Shown in pieces: positions 7,572-15,452 of a stretch of DNA of 31,215 nucleotides (positions are counted from its first letter, which is position 1; each line of letters starts with the position of its first letter). The notes below the pieces were generated by a model. It did no database searches. It worked only from the letters and a program-made list of their open reading frames with translations, and was not told where the DNA came from. Origin of the DNA: CAADGU01 sp964467705 (GTDB lineage Bacteria > Chloroflexota > Anaerolineae > Promineifilales > Promineifilaceae). The stretch spans positions 1-31,215 of the forward strand of contig CAYXUZ010000060.1 in the NCBI GenBank assembly GCA_964467705.1, given 5' to 3'. The translations under genes were made by a program, and so were the position numbers.

Positions 7572-8844
7572 TGAGTGATTTTGACACTTTCAACCTTCAT
7601 CCGCGCATTGCGGCTGGCATCCAATCAGCGGGATACACCACCCCAACCCCCATTCAAATTCAGGCCATTCCCCCGATTTTGCAGGGCAAAGACATTCTGG
7701 GCCTGGCGCAAACGGGCACCGGCAAAACGGCCGCTTTCGTGCTGCCCATCTTACAACGCCTCATGCAAGGGCCACGGGGCCACGTGCGCGCCCTGGTGGT
7801 GGCCCCCACCCGTGAACTGGCCGAACAGATCAACGACTCGTTTGGGCAATTAGGGCAGCAGACCAAGACGCGCAGCACGGCCGTGTACGGCGGCGTCGGC
7901 GTCAATCCCCAAATTCAACGGCTTAAACAAGGTGTAGAGGTAGTGGTGGCCTGCCCCGGCCGGCTGCTTGACCACATCAACCAGAAAACGATTGACCTTT
8001 CCCGGCTGGAAGTGCTGGTGCTAGACGAGGGGACCGCATGTGTGACATGGGCTTCTTGCCGGACATTCGCAAACTGCTCAAGCACCTGCCCACGCAGCGG
8101 CAAACCCTCTTCTTTTCCGCCACCATGCCGGATGACATTCGCCGCCTCAGTCACGACATCCTCAAAAATCCGGTAACGGTGCAAATTGGCCTGACTAAAC
8201 CGGCCGTCACCGTTTCTCATGCCCTCTATCCGGTGCCACAGCATCTCAAGACGGGGCTGCTGCTGGCCCTGCTGCGCCACATGGACACCGAGTCGGTGCT
8301 GATTTTTACGCGCACCAAACACCGCGCCCGGCGTGTGGCCGAGCAGATCAACCGCGCCGGGTACCAGGCGGCGGCGCTGCAAGGCAATATGTCCCAAAAT
8401 CGGCGGCAGGAAGCGATGGATGGTTTCCGTTCCGGCCAGTACAAAATCATGGTGGCGACGGATATTGCGGCGCGGGGGATTGATGTGACCCAGATTTCGC
8501 ATGTGATCAACTATGACATGCCAGACACGGCCGACGCCTACACCCACCGCATTGGCCGTACCGGGCGTGCTGCCAAAACAGGTGACGCTTTTACTTTTGT
8601 CACCTCCGAAGATACAGACATGATTCGAGCCATTGAGCGGGTGTTGGGGGAAAAACTGGAACGGCGGACGCTGCCCGAATTTGACTATTCAACACCCGCG
8701 CCTACCAAAGACACCGAGTTTGCCCGCCCACCACGCCAGCCCCGTTCGCCGCGCCCGGCACAACCGACCAGCAACCGCCCGCCGAAGAACAGCCCTCCAA
8801 GGAACAGGCAGAAAACCAGAGTGGGGAGTGGGGTACGGCCGTAA
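7571..8844 (+). CDS. DEAD-box RNA helicase, interrupted by a 1-nt frameshift in motif II
   Basis: An ATP-dependent RNA helicase of the RhlE/CshA type (about 425 residues if repaired). GTG at 7571 is the start, with AAGGAG 7 nt upstream. In the first frame: 'PTPIQIQAIP' (Q motif), 'AQTGTGKT' (motif I), 'PTRELAEQI', 'GG' and 'CPGRLLD'. Then comes 'VLDEG', and the frame runs on to a stop near 8176. The second frame resumes with 'MCDMGFLPDI', 'FFSATM' (motif III), 'LIFTRTKHRA', 'VATDIAARGIDV' and 'YTHRIGRTGR' (motif VI), then a basic Pro/Arg/Asn-rich tail. Restoring one C between 8030 and 8031 gives D-E-A-D-R-M, exactly the family motif. So either the sequence has a 1-nt error or the gene is recently broken. 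Confidence 0.88.
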
Positions 8845-8865
8845 TCTTTCCGCGTTTAGGTGAGG

Positions 8866-10146
8866 ATGACTAAAAAGAAGACCGTTTACATTTTTCTCGC
8901 TTTGGGAGGTGTCGTGCTGGTGATAATGCTCACTTTGCAGTTACTTCCTCGCTCCATCCTTTGGCAGCTTGGCAATGGCCGACTGGAAGCGGCCGATTAT
9001 TGGCGGGATGAACCTGTTATCCTCTCCGCGGGCATGGGTTTTGATAACATTATTGGCCTGCCCGAATTGACGGAAGAAAGTGTACGTCAGGTTGGTGGTT
9101 CGTGGTACGGCAGCCTGCAATGCGCCAACGGCCAGCCGCCCTCAACAAATGTTCTCACCAGCGCTGCTTCGGCCGATACCATCACGCAGAGCTACAAGGG
9201 CTATGCCGAATACGATGATGGACTGCCAGTGGTGTTCAGTTGGCCGGTAGCCTCTGAGACAGTTGATTCCACCGATTTTCAATTTACGCTCAATACGGGC
9301 GAAGTCGTATTCGGCCATGCGGCAGGAATGTATCCCAATTGGGAAAACAACGAACGTAACACAGTCGTCTTGTTTGGGGATTTTGGCAACCGGATGAAGG
9401 GTAACGAACGCGATGCCAGCTTTCCGGTGAGGCTGGAAATTGTGGCCGATAATACGCCGCTCACGCTAATTGGCCCTGGTGGGCAGGAAGTTAGTGCGGT
9501 GGGTCTGACCTGGATAACAGACCAATCGCCCTATGACAGCGGACCAGTGCTGGTGGGGGCAAAGCTGAATCATGTGGGCGAGACGGCCGTTGGCGAGGGT
9601 GGCGTTTTTTTGCTGGATCAGTCAGGGTTTATGCCCAATGACGAATTTGCCCTGTATGGCGGCGGGGATTTTCGGTTGCGGGTGTTGACAACGGGCGGCT
9701 TTTCTCCAAATGGAGTCAGCGGCTTACGGCCAGACATGTTTGAAGATTTCTTTCGCCTACAAGCTGAAGGCCCAGATCGTACGACGGTGATCCTGGATAA
9801 AGTGGGGGTTGAGTACCAGGTGGCCGGCGGCGTACTGCAAATTGTGGGCTTATCTGATTTAGGCCAGACTGAAAATCCCGATGTGGGCATTTACTACGAT
9901 GACTGCTACCAGGAAGACCGTGACAATTACATTGATATTATTCTGGTCGGAGATGAAGCGGCCGCACGCAGCATTACCTTTGTGGAAATTCCGGCATTGG
10001 CGGGAGGCTACCGGCCGTTTTACAATCCTGGCGGCCCTGGCCCAGAACCGTTTGCAGAGGTTCGCTATACGGCCCCTGGCCCACCCGATCTTGAACCTGT
10101 CATGATAGCGTTGGATGATCCCATGCGCATCACCCGCGAAAAGTAA
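8866..10146 (+). CDS. Membrane-anchored secreted protein of unknown function
   Basis: About 426 residues. A Lys-rich N-terminus and one strong hydrophobic helix (about 8-27) form a signal anchor; the rest is hydrophilic and beta-rich with many Gly, Asp and aromatic residues, so an outside domain is likely. Cys residues are few (SLQCANG, DDCYQED), which could form one disulfide. The frame also offers GTG at 8860, but AGG at 8858-8860 lies 5 nt before the ATG at 8866, which I prefer. It follows the helicase by 21 nt on the same strand. I recognise no family. A 16-bp perfect palindrome with ACGGCCGT at its centre (10142-10157) covers its stop codon. Confidence 0.7.
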   Translation: MTKKKTVYIFLALGGVVLVIMLTLQLLPRSILWQLGNGRLEAADYWRDEPVILSAGMGFDNIIGLPELTEESVRQVGGSWYGSLQCANGQPPSTNVLTSAASADTITQSYKGYAEYDDGLPVVFSWPVASETVDSTDFQFTLNTGEVVFGHAAGMYPNWENNERNTVVLFGDFGNRMKGNERDASFPVRLEIVADNTPLTLIGPGGQEVSAVGLTWITDQSPYDSGPVLVGAKLNHVGETAVGEGGVFLLDQSGFMPNDEFALYGGGDFRLRVLTTGGFSPNGVSGLRPDMFEDFFRLQAEGPDRTTVILDKVGVEYQVAGGVLQIVGLSDLGQTENPDVGIYYDDCYQEDRDNYIDIILVGDEAAARSITFVEIPALAGGYRPFYNPGGPGPEPFAEVRYTAPGPPDLEPVMIALDDPMRITREK

Positions 10147-10214
10147 CGGCCGTTACTGGCGGCTACTTCTCGCCACCCCTTCACCTGCTCAATAGATTAT
10201 GTTAAACTCCCCGC

Positions 10215-13200
10215 ATGGCGGCGGATATTGAAGCATTCTGGAAAGCAGTCGAAACAGCCACCGACCCCACGGCGTATCAACCGGCACGCCACACGGCCGT
10301 CACTGCCACCCGCCTCTCCAACCGCGACGAAACCTACTACGTCCTCAAACAACCGGAGCGCAAAACGTATGTCCGTTTGTCCGAAGAAGATTATGCGCTA
10401 TGGTGGCAGATGGACGGCCGTCGCCGCATCAAAGACCTCCTCTTCTACAGTCTCAAACGATACAAAAACCTGCCCGTCGGCCATTTCACCACTGTCATCA
10501 ACGAATTACGGCAGGGTGGTTTCCTGCAAGACAAACCCGTCAACCTGTATAACCAGATTGAAAAGCAGTTACAGGCCCGTGCCCCGGAAAGCCGGGGGCG
10601 GCGGCTGCTCAACGGTTTTTTGCATACGGAGATTGCCCGCAGTGGACTAGACCCCACCTTTAGCCAGTTGTACCGATGGACACGGCCGTTGTTCCACCCC
10701 ATCACCCAACTATTCATCCTGCTGCTGGTGTTGTCTGGTGGAGCGCTGTTTGCGCTGTTGTATAGCGATCACGTTTACACCCTCACCAGCAGCGGCTATG
10801 TGGCCGCATTGTCCCTCATCCTGGCTAACCTGATCGTCATCGGCCTGCACGAACTGGCGCACGCCCTGACCACCAAACACATTGGCCGCGAACTGGATCG
10901 CGGCGGTTTTTTGCTCTATTGGGGGCTGCCCGCCTTTTTTGTGGACACCCGCGATACCTGGCTGGCAAGCAGTCGTCAGCGTATTCTGGTTTCTTGGGCC
11001 GGGCCATATTCCGGGCTGATATTGGGTGGTTTGTTAGGGTGGGTATTAACGGCCGTAACTCTCCTGGCTTCAAATGCAGCCACCACCATCTGGGCAACTT
11101 TCCTTTACCAAATTGCCTTCCTGGCTTACTTCAGCGTCCTCATCAACCTCAACCCGCTGTTAGAACTAGATGGTTATTTCATCCTCATGGATTGGTTAGA
11201 GATGCCGGGCTTGCGGAGCCGCGCTTTCCGTTTCTGGCGCGAAGAGTTATGGGGCAAGGTCAAAGCATCCACCAGCCCGCGCCATTTATGGCAAGAAATG
11301 AAAACGCACGAACGCCTTTTCCTCTTGTTTGGGGCATTAGCTTTTCTCTATTCAGTATTTGCGTTGTGGTTGGCAGTCAATTTCTGGCGACAGCGGCTGG
11401 TTCCTTTTGCAGAGACGTTATGGGCAAATGGCTTTTGGGGGCGGATAACATTGGTGCTGCTCACGGCCGTTGTCCTCGTTCCCACTGCCTACTTCCTGGG
11501 ACTGCTGCTGTACGGCCGTGTTCGTACCGCCTTGCGCTGGCTGGCAAATCGTGACCTGCTGGCTCGCCCCGACGTGCTGGCTCTGCTCACCGGTTTCCCC
11601 ATTTTGGTGGGGCTGCCGCTGCTCTGGCTGCTGGTAGGGCGGCTGCCTGCCGGAAACATCTGGCAGCCCATTTTTATCTGGCTGCTCTATCTGGCGACGG
11701 CCGCCGAACTGGCCTTTGTCGCCCGACAACTGGCCGGTTCGCGTTTTCAATGGGCATTGTGGGCACTGGCGACCGTGCCCCTGGCATTATCGCTGGCTTA
11801 CCTGGCGGGTGGCCCCGTCGCCACTATCTGGCATGATCTGGCCCTGATGACGGCGGCGGCGGCGATATTAGCCAGCGGCATTGTGGCCTGGTTTACCATG
11901 AACCCCACCCACCTGCCGCGTACGGATCGGCTGCTGATGAGTGTGATCCTGTTGGGCGGGCTACTGACGTTTGGGGCGCTCTGGTCGGTAAGCCTGGATG
12001 CGGTGGGAAACGGCCGTGTCCTGGCGGGCGCTTTCATTATCTCCTGCATCACCTTTGGCCTCCTGTTTATGGCCCCCAGCTTGCTCAACTTCTGGCGCTC
12101 TCGATTTGCCCTGCCCTGGGTGTTGCTGGCCATAGCCATCGTCCTTATTCCCTGGCTGCTGCCTTTCCCGCCTTTGGCCGGGCCGTTGCTGCTGTTATGG
12201 TTATTCGCCGCTACGCTTTACCTGCTGCTTGGCCTGCTGGCACAATTTACCCGTTATGAATCCATCACCGGGACGGCTGAAACAGCAACATTTGGTGAAC
12301 GAGATCGGCTGGTAGCCGGGTTTAACCACTTCATGGCGGCGCTTTTTGTCAGTTATGAGGCTGTGTTTGGCGGGCGGCGTCTGGTGGCTATTCAAGCGGA
12401 AATCGTGAGCGCCGGACCGCTGGATCGTGACCTGAGTATTTTGCAAATTGCTGAGCGCGCCCGCCATGCGTTGCTGTTGGCCGTAGACCGGTTGGATGAT
12501 GTAGCGGGCACGCCTTTCACGCGCAAAGCGGGGCAGGCGGCGTATGACAGTTTACCCTGGCTGGAAGCGGAGACGGTAGCGCGGCATGTACTGTCACGCA
12601 CACAATGGGGGGCCGGGCTGGCGCAAGGTTTCATCCGCGCCCGCGACCACCGGGTAGAGTTGATCCGGCAGGCGGATATTTTTGCGGGATTGGATCAGGA
12701 AGGGGTGCAGGCGGTCACGGCCGTGATGCAACCCCGCACCGCACGCAAAAACAGTACCCTGGCCCTGGCCGGCCAGGAAGCAGAAACCTTTTTCCTGGTG
12801 GGCAGTGGTGAAGTGGGCGTATTCCACGAAGGGCAGCAGGTGGCTACCTTGCACGGTGGCGGCTACTTTGGCACAGAGGCGCTGGCGGGCAAAGGTCGGC
12901 ATAATTTTACGTATCGGACGCTGACGACGGCCGTGCTGCTCACCATTCACCGCGACCACTTTGACCCGCTGCTCCGCGCCGACACCACCCTGGCACAGCA
13001 GGTGAGTTCTGGGGCACAAGAGCGCAATCTGTTACAGCGTATGACCTTGTTTAGCAGCCTCAGCCCGCAAGAGTTGGCCGCGCTGGATGCCCGTTTGCAA
13101 AAACGGCGTGTGCCTGCTGGTGAAATCTTTGTGCGCCAGGGCGAACCGCCCTCCTCCCTGTTTATTGTGGCTGAGGGTTCAGTAGAATTGTTTGTGATGG

Positions 13201-13445
13201 AAGGCGGGCAGGAGAAGGTAGCAGGTGTTTTGGGGCCGGGGGAGCATTTTGGTGAGTATGCGCTGTTTGCCAACACGTCATACCATGCCAACGGCCGTGC
13301 CCGCCTGGACACGGAACTCCTGCTGCTGGACGAAGCCAAATTTGACGACCTGGTGGCCCGTTGTGAACAGATGACGCAGTATGTGGAACAGTTGGGTAGC
13401 GGCCGTCTGCTGGCCGCCCAACGCCATACGGCTTTGCCATCGTAA
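10215..13445 (+). CDS. PqqD-like / M50 membrane metalloprotease / double cNMP-domain fusion
   Basis: A 1076-residue multi-pass membrane protein. Residues about 40-105 form a PqqD-like winged-helix module (YVRLSEEDYALWWQMDG ... LLFYSLKRY ... INELRQGGFL). A site-2-protease-type M50 core follows, with zinc motif HELAH at 212-216 and the second motif 'NPLLELDGYF' at 313-322, where Asp319 is the probable third ligand. Many more helices continue to about residue 690. Two cyclic-nucleotide-type beta-roll domains occupy about 822-920 and 945-1048. Both phosphate-binding cassettes are degenerate (FGTEAL and FGEYALF, without the usual Arg), so nucleotide binding is doubtful. PqqD plus M50 proteins are known near peptide maturation and export systems. 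I infer regulated membrane proteolysis; no peptide precursor is seen next to it. Confidence 0.8.
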   Translation: MAADIEAFWKAVETATDPTAYQPARHTAVTATRLSNRDETYYVLKQPERKTYVRLSEEDYALWWQMDGRRRIKDLLFYSLKRYKNLPVGHFTTVINELRQGGFLQDKPVNLYNQIEKQLQARAPESRGRRLLNGFLHTEIARSGLDPTFSQLYRWTRPLFHPITQLFILLLVLSGGALFALLYSDHVYTLTSSGYVAALSLILANLIVIGLHELAHALTTKHIGRELDRGGFLLYWGLPAFFVDTRDTWLASSRQRILVSWAGPYSGLILGGLLGWVLTAVTLLASNAATTIWATFLYQIAFLAYFSVLINLNPLLELDGYFILMDWLEMPGLRSRAFRFWREELWGKVKASTSPRHLWQEMKTHERLFLLFGALAFLYSVFALWLAVNFWRQRLVPFAETLWANGFWGRITLVLLTAVVLVPTAYFLGLLLYGRVRTALRWLANRDLLARPDVLALLTGFPILVGLPLLWLLVGRLPAGNIWQPIFIWLLYLATAAELAFVARQLAGSRFQWALWALATVPLALSLAYLAGGPVATIWHDLALMTAAAAILASGIVAWFTMNPTHLPRTDRLLMSVILLGGLLTFGALWSVSLDAVGNGRVLAGAFIISCITFGLLFMAPSLLNFWRSRFALPWVLLAIAIVLIPWLLPFPPLAGPLLLLWLFAATLYLLLGLLAQFTRYESITGTAETATFGERDRLVAGFNHFMAALFVSYEAVFGGRRLVAIQAEIVSAGPLDRDLSILQIAERARHALLLAVDRLDDVAGTPFTRKAGQAAYDSLPWLEAETVARHVLSRTQWGAGLAQGFIRARDHRVELIRQADIFAGLDQEGVQAVTAVMQPRTARKNSTLALAGQEAETFFLVGSGEVGVFHEGQQVATLHGGGYFGTEALAGKGRHNFTYRTLTTAVLLTIHRDHFDPLLRADTTLAQQVSSGAQERNLLQRMTLFSSLSPQELAALDARLQKRRVPAGEIFVRQGEPPSSLFIVAEGSVELFVMEGGQEKVAGVLGPGEHFGEYALFANTSYHANGRARLDTELLLLDEAKFDDLVARCEQMTQYVEQLGSGRLLAAQRHTALPS

Positions 13446-13586
13446 TACCTGAGCCATCGCTTGCCACGATGGATAAATGAAAACCCACAGATTCGACGTA
13501 TCACTTATTGTCAGCCATATCATCTGGCAGGTTCAGGACTGGTTCACTGCAATCGGCACTTTATTCTTGTTGGAGGGACATAGCTA

Positions 13587-14561
13587 ATGTCGTGGAAATC
13601 TGTTGTTCTCAATACGCTGTTTATGGTTATTCTCTGGTTTACGATTTTGTTAACCAGTATGGTGGTGCATGAGGTGGGGCATGGGGTGGCAACGGCCGTG
13701 AGCGGCTGGAAAAACAGTACACCAGGTTTTGGCTCTACCGGGTACTATGAGCGCCAATTGCTGCTGGACGCGCTGGACTATTCGGCAAACAGCGGCGTGG
13801 CTCCGGCCGATTGGAACCGCGAACACGCCCTGGCGATGATTGCCGAACTGGCCCGGCACAATGGACCTTTGCAGGCTGGGGTTTACGGTGGTTGGTTGGC
13901 ACAGTTGCTGGTGGCTCTGTTTGTCTTTTTTGGGGTGCAATGGCGCGTGTTTCAGCAAGAAGCGTCGGCGCAGGCTCGATTGTTTTGGGGTAGTTTTTCC
14001 CTGTTTAACTTTGCCTGGGTGGGCGGGCTGTTGTTTCTGGTCGGGTTTTTGCCCTATGAAGGCTCTGATGGGGTAGTGCTGAAGCAAGTGATTTTGCAGG
14101 ATAATGTGCTGGCGCAGGTGGTGATAGTGGCAGTTTCGCTGAGTCTGATGCTGTTTGCTTATTATGTGGCGGGCAAAATTGGCCCGCTCACTTTTGCCGG
14201 TTTTGGGCTAGACGAGGTGCAAAGCCGCACGCTGGCGCTTGGCTGGTTTGGGCTGACGGTGTTGGCTGGTTTTGTTGCCAAGATACCGGTGCTGGCGCCT
14301 ATTGTGCTGATCGCGGTTGTGGTAATTCCCGGTTTCATCTTTCGACGATTGGCAAAGAGACAGGTGGTAGGGCGGGTACGGCCGTACATGTGGTTTAGTA
14401 CGCTCCTATGGCTGGTGGTCATGATTACATTAGCTATCACCAATTCCGGTTTGATCATCAGCCGGGATGACGGCATACTGACACAGACGATCATCAAAGC
14501 CCATTACTGCGACCAGGCAAATTGTTTGCCAGCCGCATTACGGGATTGGGTGGGGGATTGA
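13587..14561 (+). CDS. Multi-pass membrane protein with an HExxH motif (M50-like)
   Basis: A 324-residue membrane protein with about seven hydrophobic segments. The first helix contains HEVGH at residues 28-32, the zinc-binding arrangement of membrane metalloproteases. A possible third ligand is in 'YEGSDG' near residue 157, by position only. It lies 141 nt after the large M50/cNMP protein, on the same strand, so the two may work on the same process. A GGAGG site precedes the ATG. It could also be an inactive relative or a transporter-like protein that kept the motif. No ordinary M50 second motif (NxxPxxxLDG) is present, which lowers confidence in activity. Confidence 0.65.
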   Translation: MSWKSVVLNTLFMVILWFTILLTSMVVHEVGHGVATAVSGWKNSTPGFGSTGYYERQLLLDALDYSANSGVAPADWNREHALAMIAELARHNGPLQAGVYGGWLAQLLVALFVFFGVQWRVFQQEASAQARLFWGSFSLFNFAWVGGLLFLVGFLPYEGSDGVVLKQVILQDNVLAQVVIVAVSLSLMLFAYYVAGKIGPLTFAGFGLDEVQSRTLALGWFGLTVLAGFVAKIPVLAPIVLIAVVVIPGFIFRRLAKRQVVGRVRPYMWFSTLLWLVVMITLAITNSGLIISRDDGILTQTIIKAHYCDQANCLPAALRDWVGD

Positions 14562-14565
14562 GTAT

Positions 14566-14612
14566 GTGAGGCGTGATATGTGAAGGGGTACGGGGCACGC
14601 CCCACGCCTCAC
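14566..14612. repeat. Intergenic hairpin repeat
   Basis: GTGAGGCGTG (14566-14575) is perfectly complementary to CACGCCTCAC (14603-14612), with an inner GGGGC/GCCCC stem at 14592-14603. It begins 5 nt after a stop codon and has no T tract, so it is not an ordinary terminator. It is one of a set of spacer hairpins in this window. Confidence 0.6.
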
Positions 14613-14686
14613 GCTGTACCTTGCCGCGAACGGCCGTAGCCCGTAAAATCCCCACCCATATCGTCACACCCTTGAAGGAGAATCCT

Positions 14687-14923
14687 GTGGAAGATTACGA
14701 AACCAAACGGCGCGCCGAAAGCAAAGCCGCTCTGGAAAAAATTAAAAACGGCCTGGCTACCAAAGTCCGCATTTTGGTGCCGCCCGACGCCTGCCCTGCC
14801 TGCCGCGCCATCGAAGGCGCCTATGAATTTGACGCTGTGCCGGAAATCCCTCCCGAAGGCTGCTCTTGCCTGGATGGGAGCAAGGCTTTTTATGCCCCCG
14901 TTCTGGATAGATACGGCCCATAG
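14687..14923 (+). CDS. Small Cys-containing protein (78 residues)
   Basis: The frame is open from 14573, but AAGGAG (14675-14680) lies 6 nt before the GTG at 14687, and the upstream part covers a spacer hairpin, so I start here. The protein begins VEDYETKRRAESK, a charged helix, and ends in a compact Cys module: 'CPACRAIEG', then 'VPEIPPEGCSC'. Four Cys in CxxC and CxC pairs suggest a metal site. The wording 'CPxCRxxxG ... PxxPPxGCxC' recalls the C-terminal knob of some phage head-morphogenesis (Mu gpF-like) proteins, but no phage genes are near and the likeness is only local. Function unknown. Confidence 0.65.
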   Translation: MEDYETKRRAESKAALEKIKNGLATKVRILVPPDACPACRAIEGAYEFDAVPEIPPEGCSCLDGSKAFYAPVLDRYGP

Positions 14924-14927
14924 TTGC

Positions 14928-14972
14928 CGGTAATCGGTGATCCGTAAACCGATTACCGTTTAGAGATCACCG
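14928..14972. repeat. Intergenic hairpin repeat with two alternative pairings
   Basis: CGGTAATCGGT (14928-14938) pairs perfectly with ACCGATTACCG (14948-14958). CGGTGATC (14935-14942) also pairs perfectly with GATCACCG (14965-14972). The two pairings compete for the same left-hand bases. It lies between the small Cys protein and the cytochrome gene, ending just before the GGAG site of the latter. Confidence 0.65.
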
Positions 14973-14994
14973 CTACAAAGGAGCCTCTCTCAGA

Positions 14995-15366
14995 ATGCGT
15001 TATTGGATTCCCGTATTGCTATTTTGTGTCCTGTTCATAACCGCTTGTGGCGGGAATGCCGATGCTGCCCCGGCCCCGCCGCCCACAGCCACCCTCAGCC
15101 CGGAAGCGGCGCGGGGGAAAACGGTTTTTAGCCAGAATTGTGGCTCATGCCACAGCACCATTCCTGATACGGTGATTGTTGGCCCGTCTCTGGCCGGCAT
15201 TGCTACCCGCGCCGAAACACGCAAACCGGGGCTCTACACCGCCATCCTGCAACCCGGCGATTTCCTGGTGGATGACTATGATAACCTCATGCCCGCCACC
15301 TTTGGCAAGCAGCTCACCGGCGAAGACCTGGATGCGGTAGTGGCGTATTTGCTGACGTTAGAATAG
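14995..15366 (+). CDS. Cytochrome c lipoprotein (mono-heme)
   Basis: A 123-residue exported electron carrier. The N-terminal signal ends in the lipobox ITAC (Cys18), then a short Ala/Pro/Thr linker. The c-type domain has heme-binding 'CGSCH' at about 49-53, a 'VGPSLAGI' segment and the distal ligand Met in 'NLMPATFGKQL', with the usual closing helix 'DLDAVVAYL'. It is tethered to the outer face of the membrane. It lies 86 nt upstream of a di-heme peroxidase-type gene on the same strand, and is a natural electron donor for it. A GGAG site lies 11-12 nt before the ATG. Confidence 0.88.
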   Translation: MRYWIPVLLFCVLFITACGGNADAAPAPPPTATLSPEAARGKTVFSQNCGSCHSTIPDTVIVGPSLAGIATRAETRKPGLYTAILQPGDFLVDDYDNLMPATFGKQLTGEDLDAVVAYLLTLE

Positions 15367-15367
15367 A

Positions 15368-15424
15368 GATTGGGAGACCAGGAGATTAGGAGATTCAGTC
15401 TCTCAATCTCCTGGTCTCCTAATC
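15368..15424. repeat. Intergenic hairpin built from 'GGAGATT/GGAGACC' words
   Basis: Left arm GATTGGGAGACCAGGAGATT (15368-15387) pairs with AATCTCCTGGTCTCCTAATC (15405-15424) at 19 of 20 positions. Each arm is itself made of 7-8 nt tandem words. It occupies most of the spacer between the cytochrome and the peroxidase gene. The same words recur near 17750, 23894 and 29111. Confidence 0.75.
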
Positions 15425-15452
15425 TTCAATCCCAAGAAGAGGAGACCCCATC

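Noticed and set aside
10142..10157. Perfect 16-bp palindrome AGTAACGGCCGTTACT over a stop codon
   Set aside because: Considered as a terminator or operator. It has no loop and no T tract, and its core is one of the many ACGGCCGT copies, so I treat it as part of that set.
14573..14686. Upstream extension of the small Cys protein frame
   Set aside because: It overlies a spacer hairpin, and an ideal AAGGAG site belongs to the GTG at 14687.
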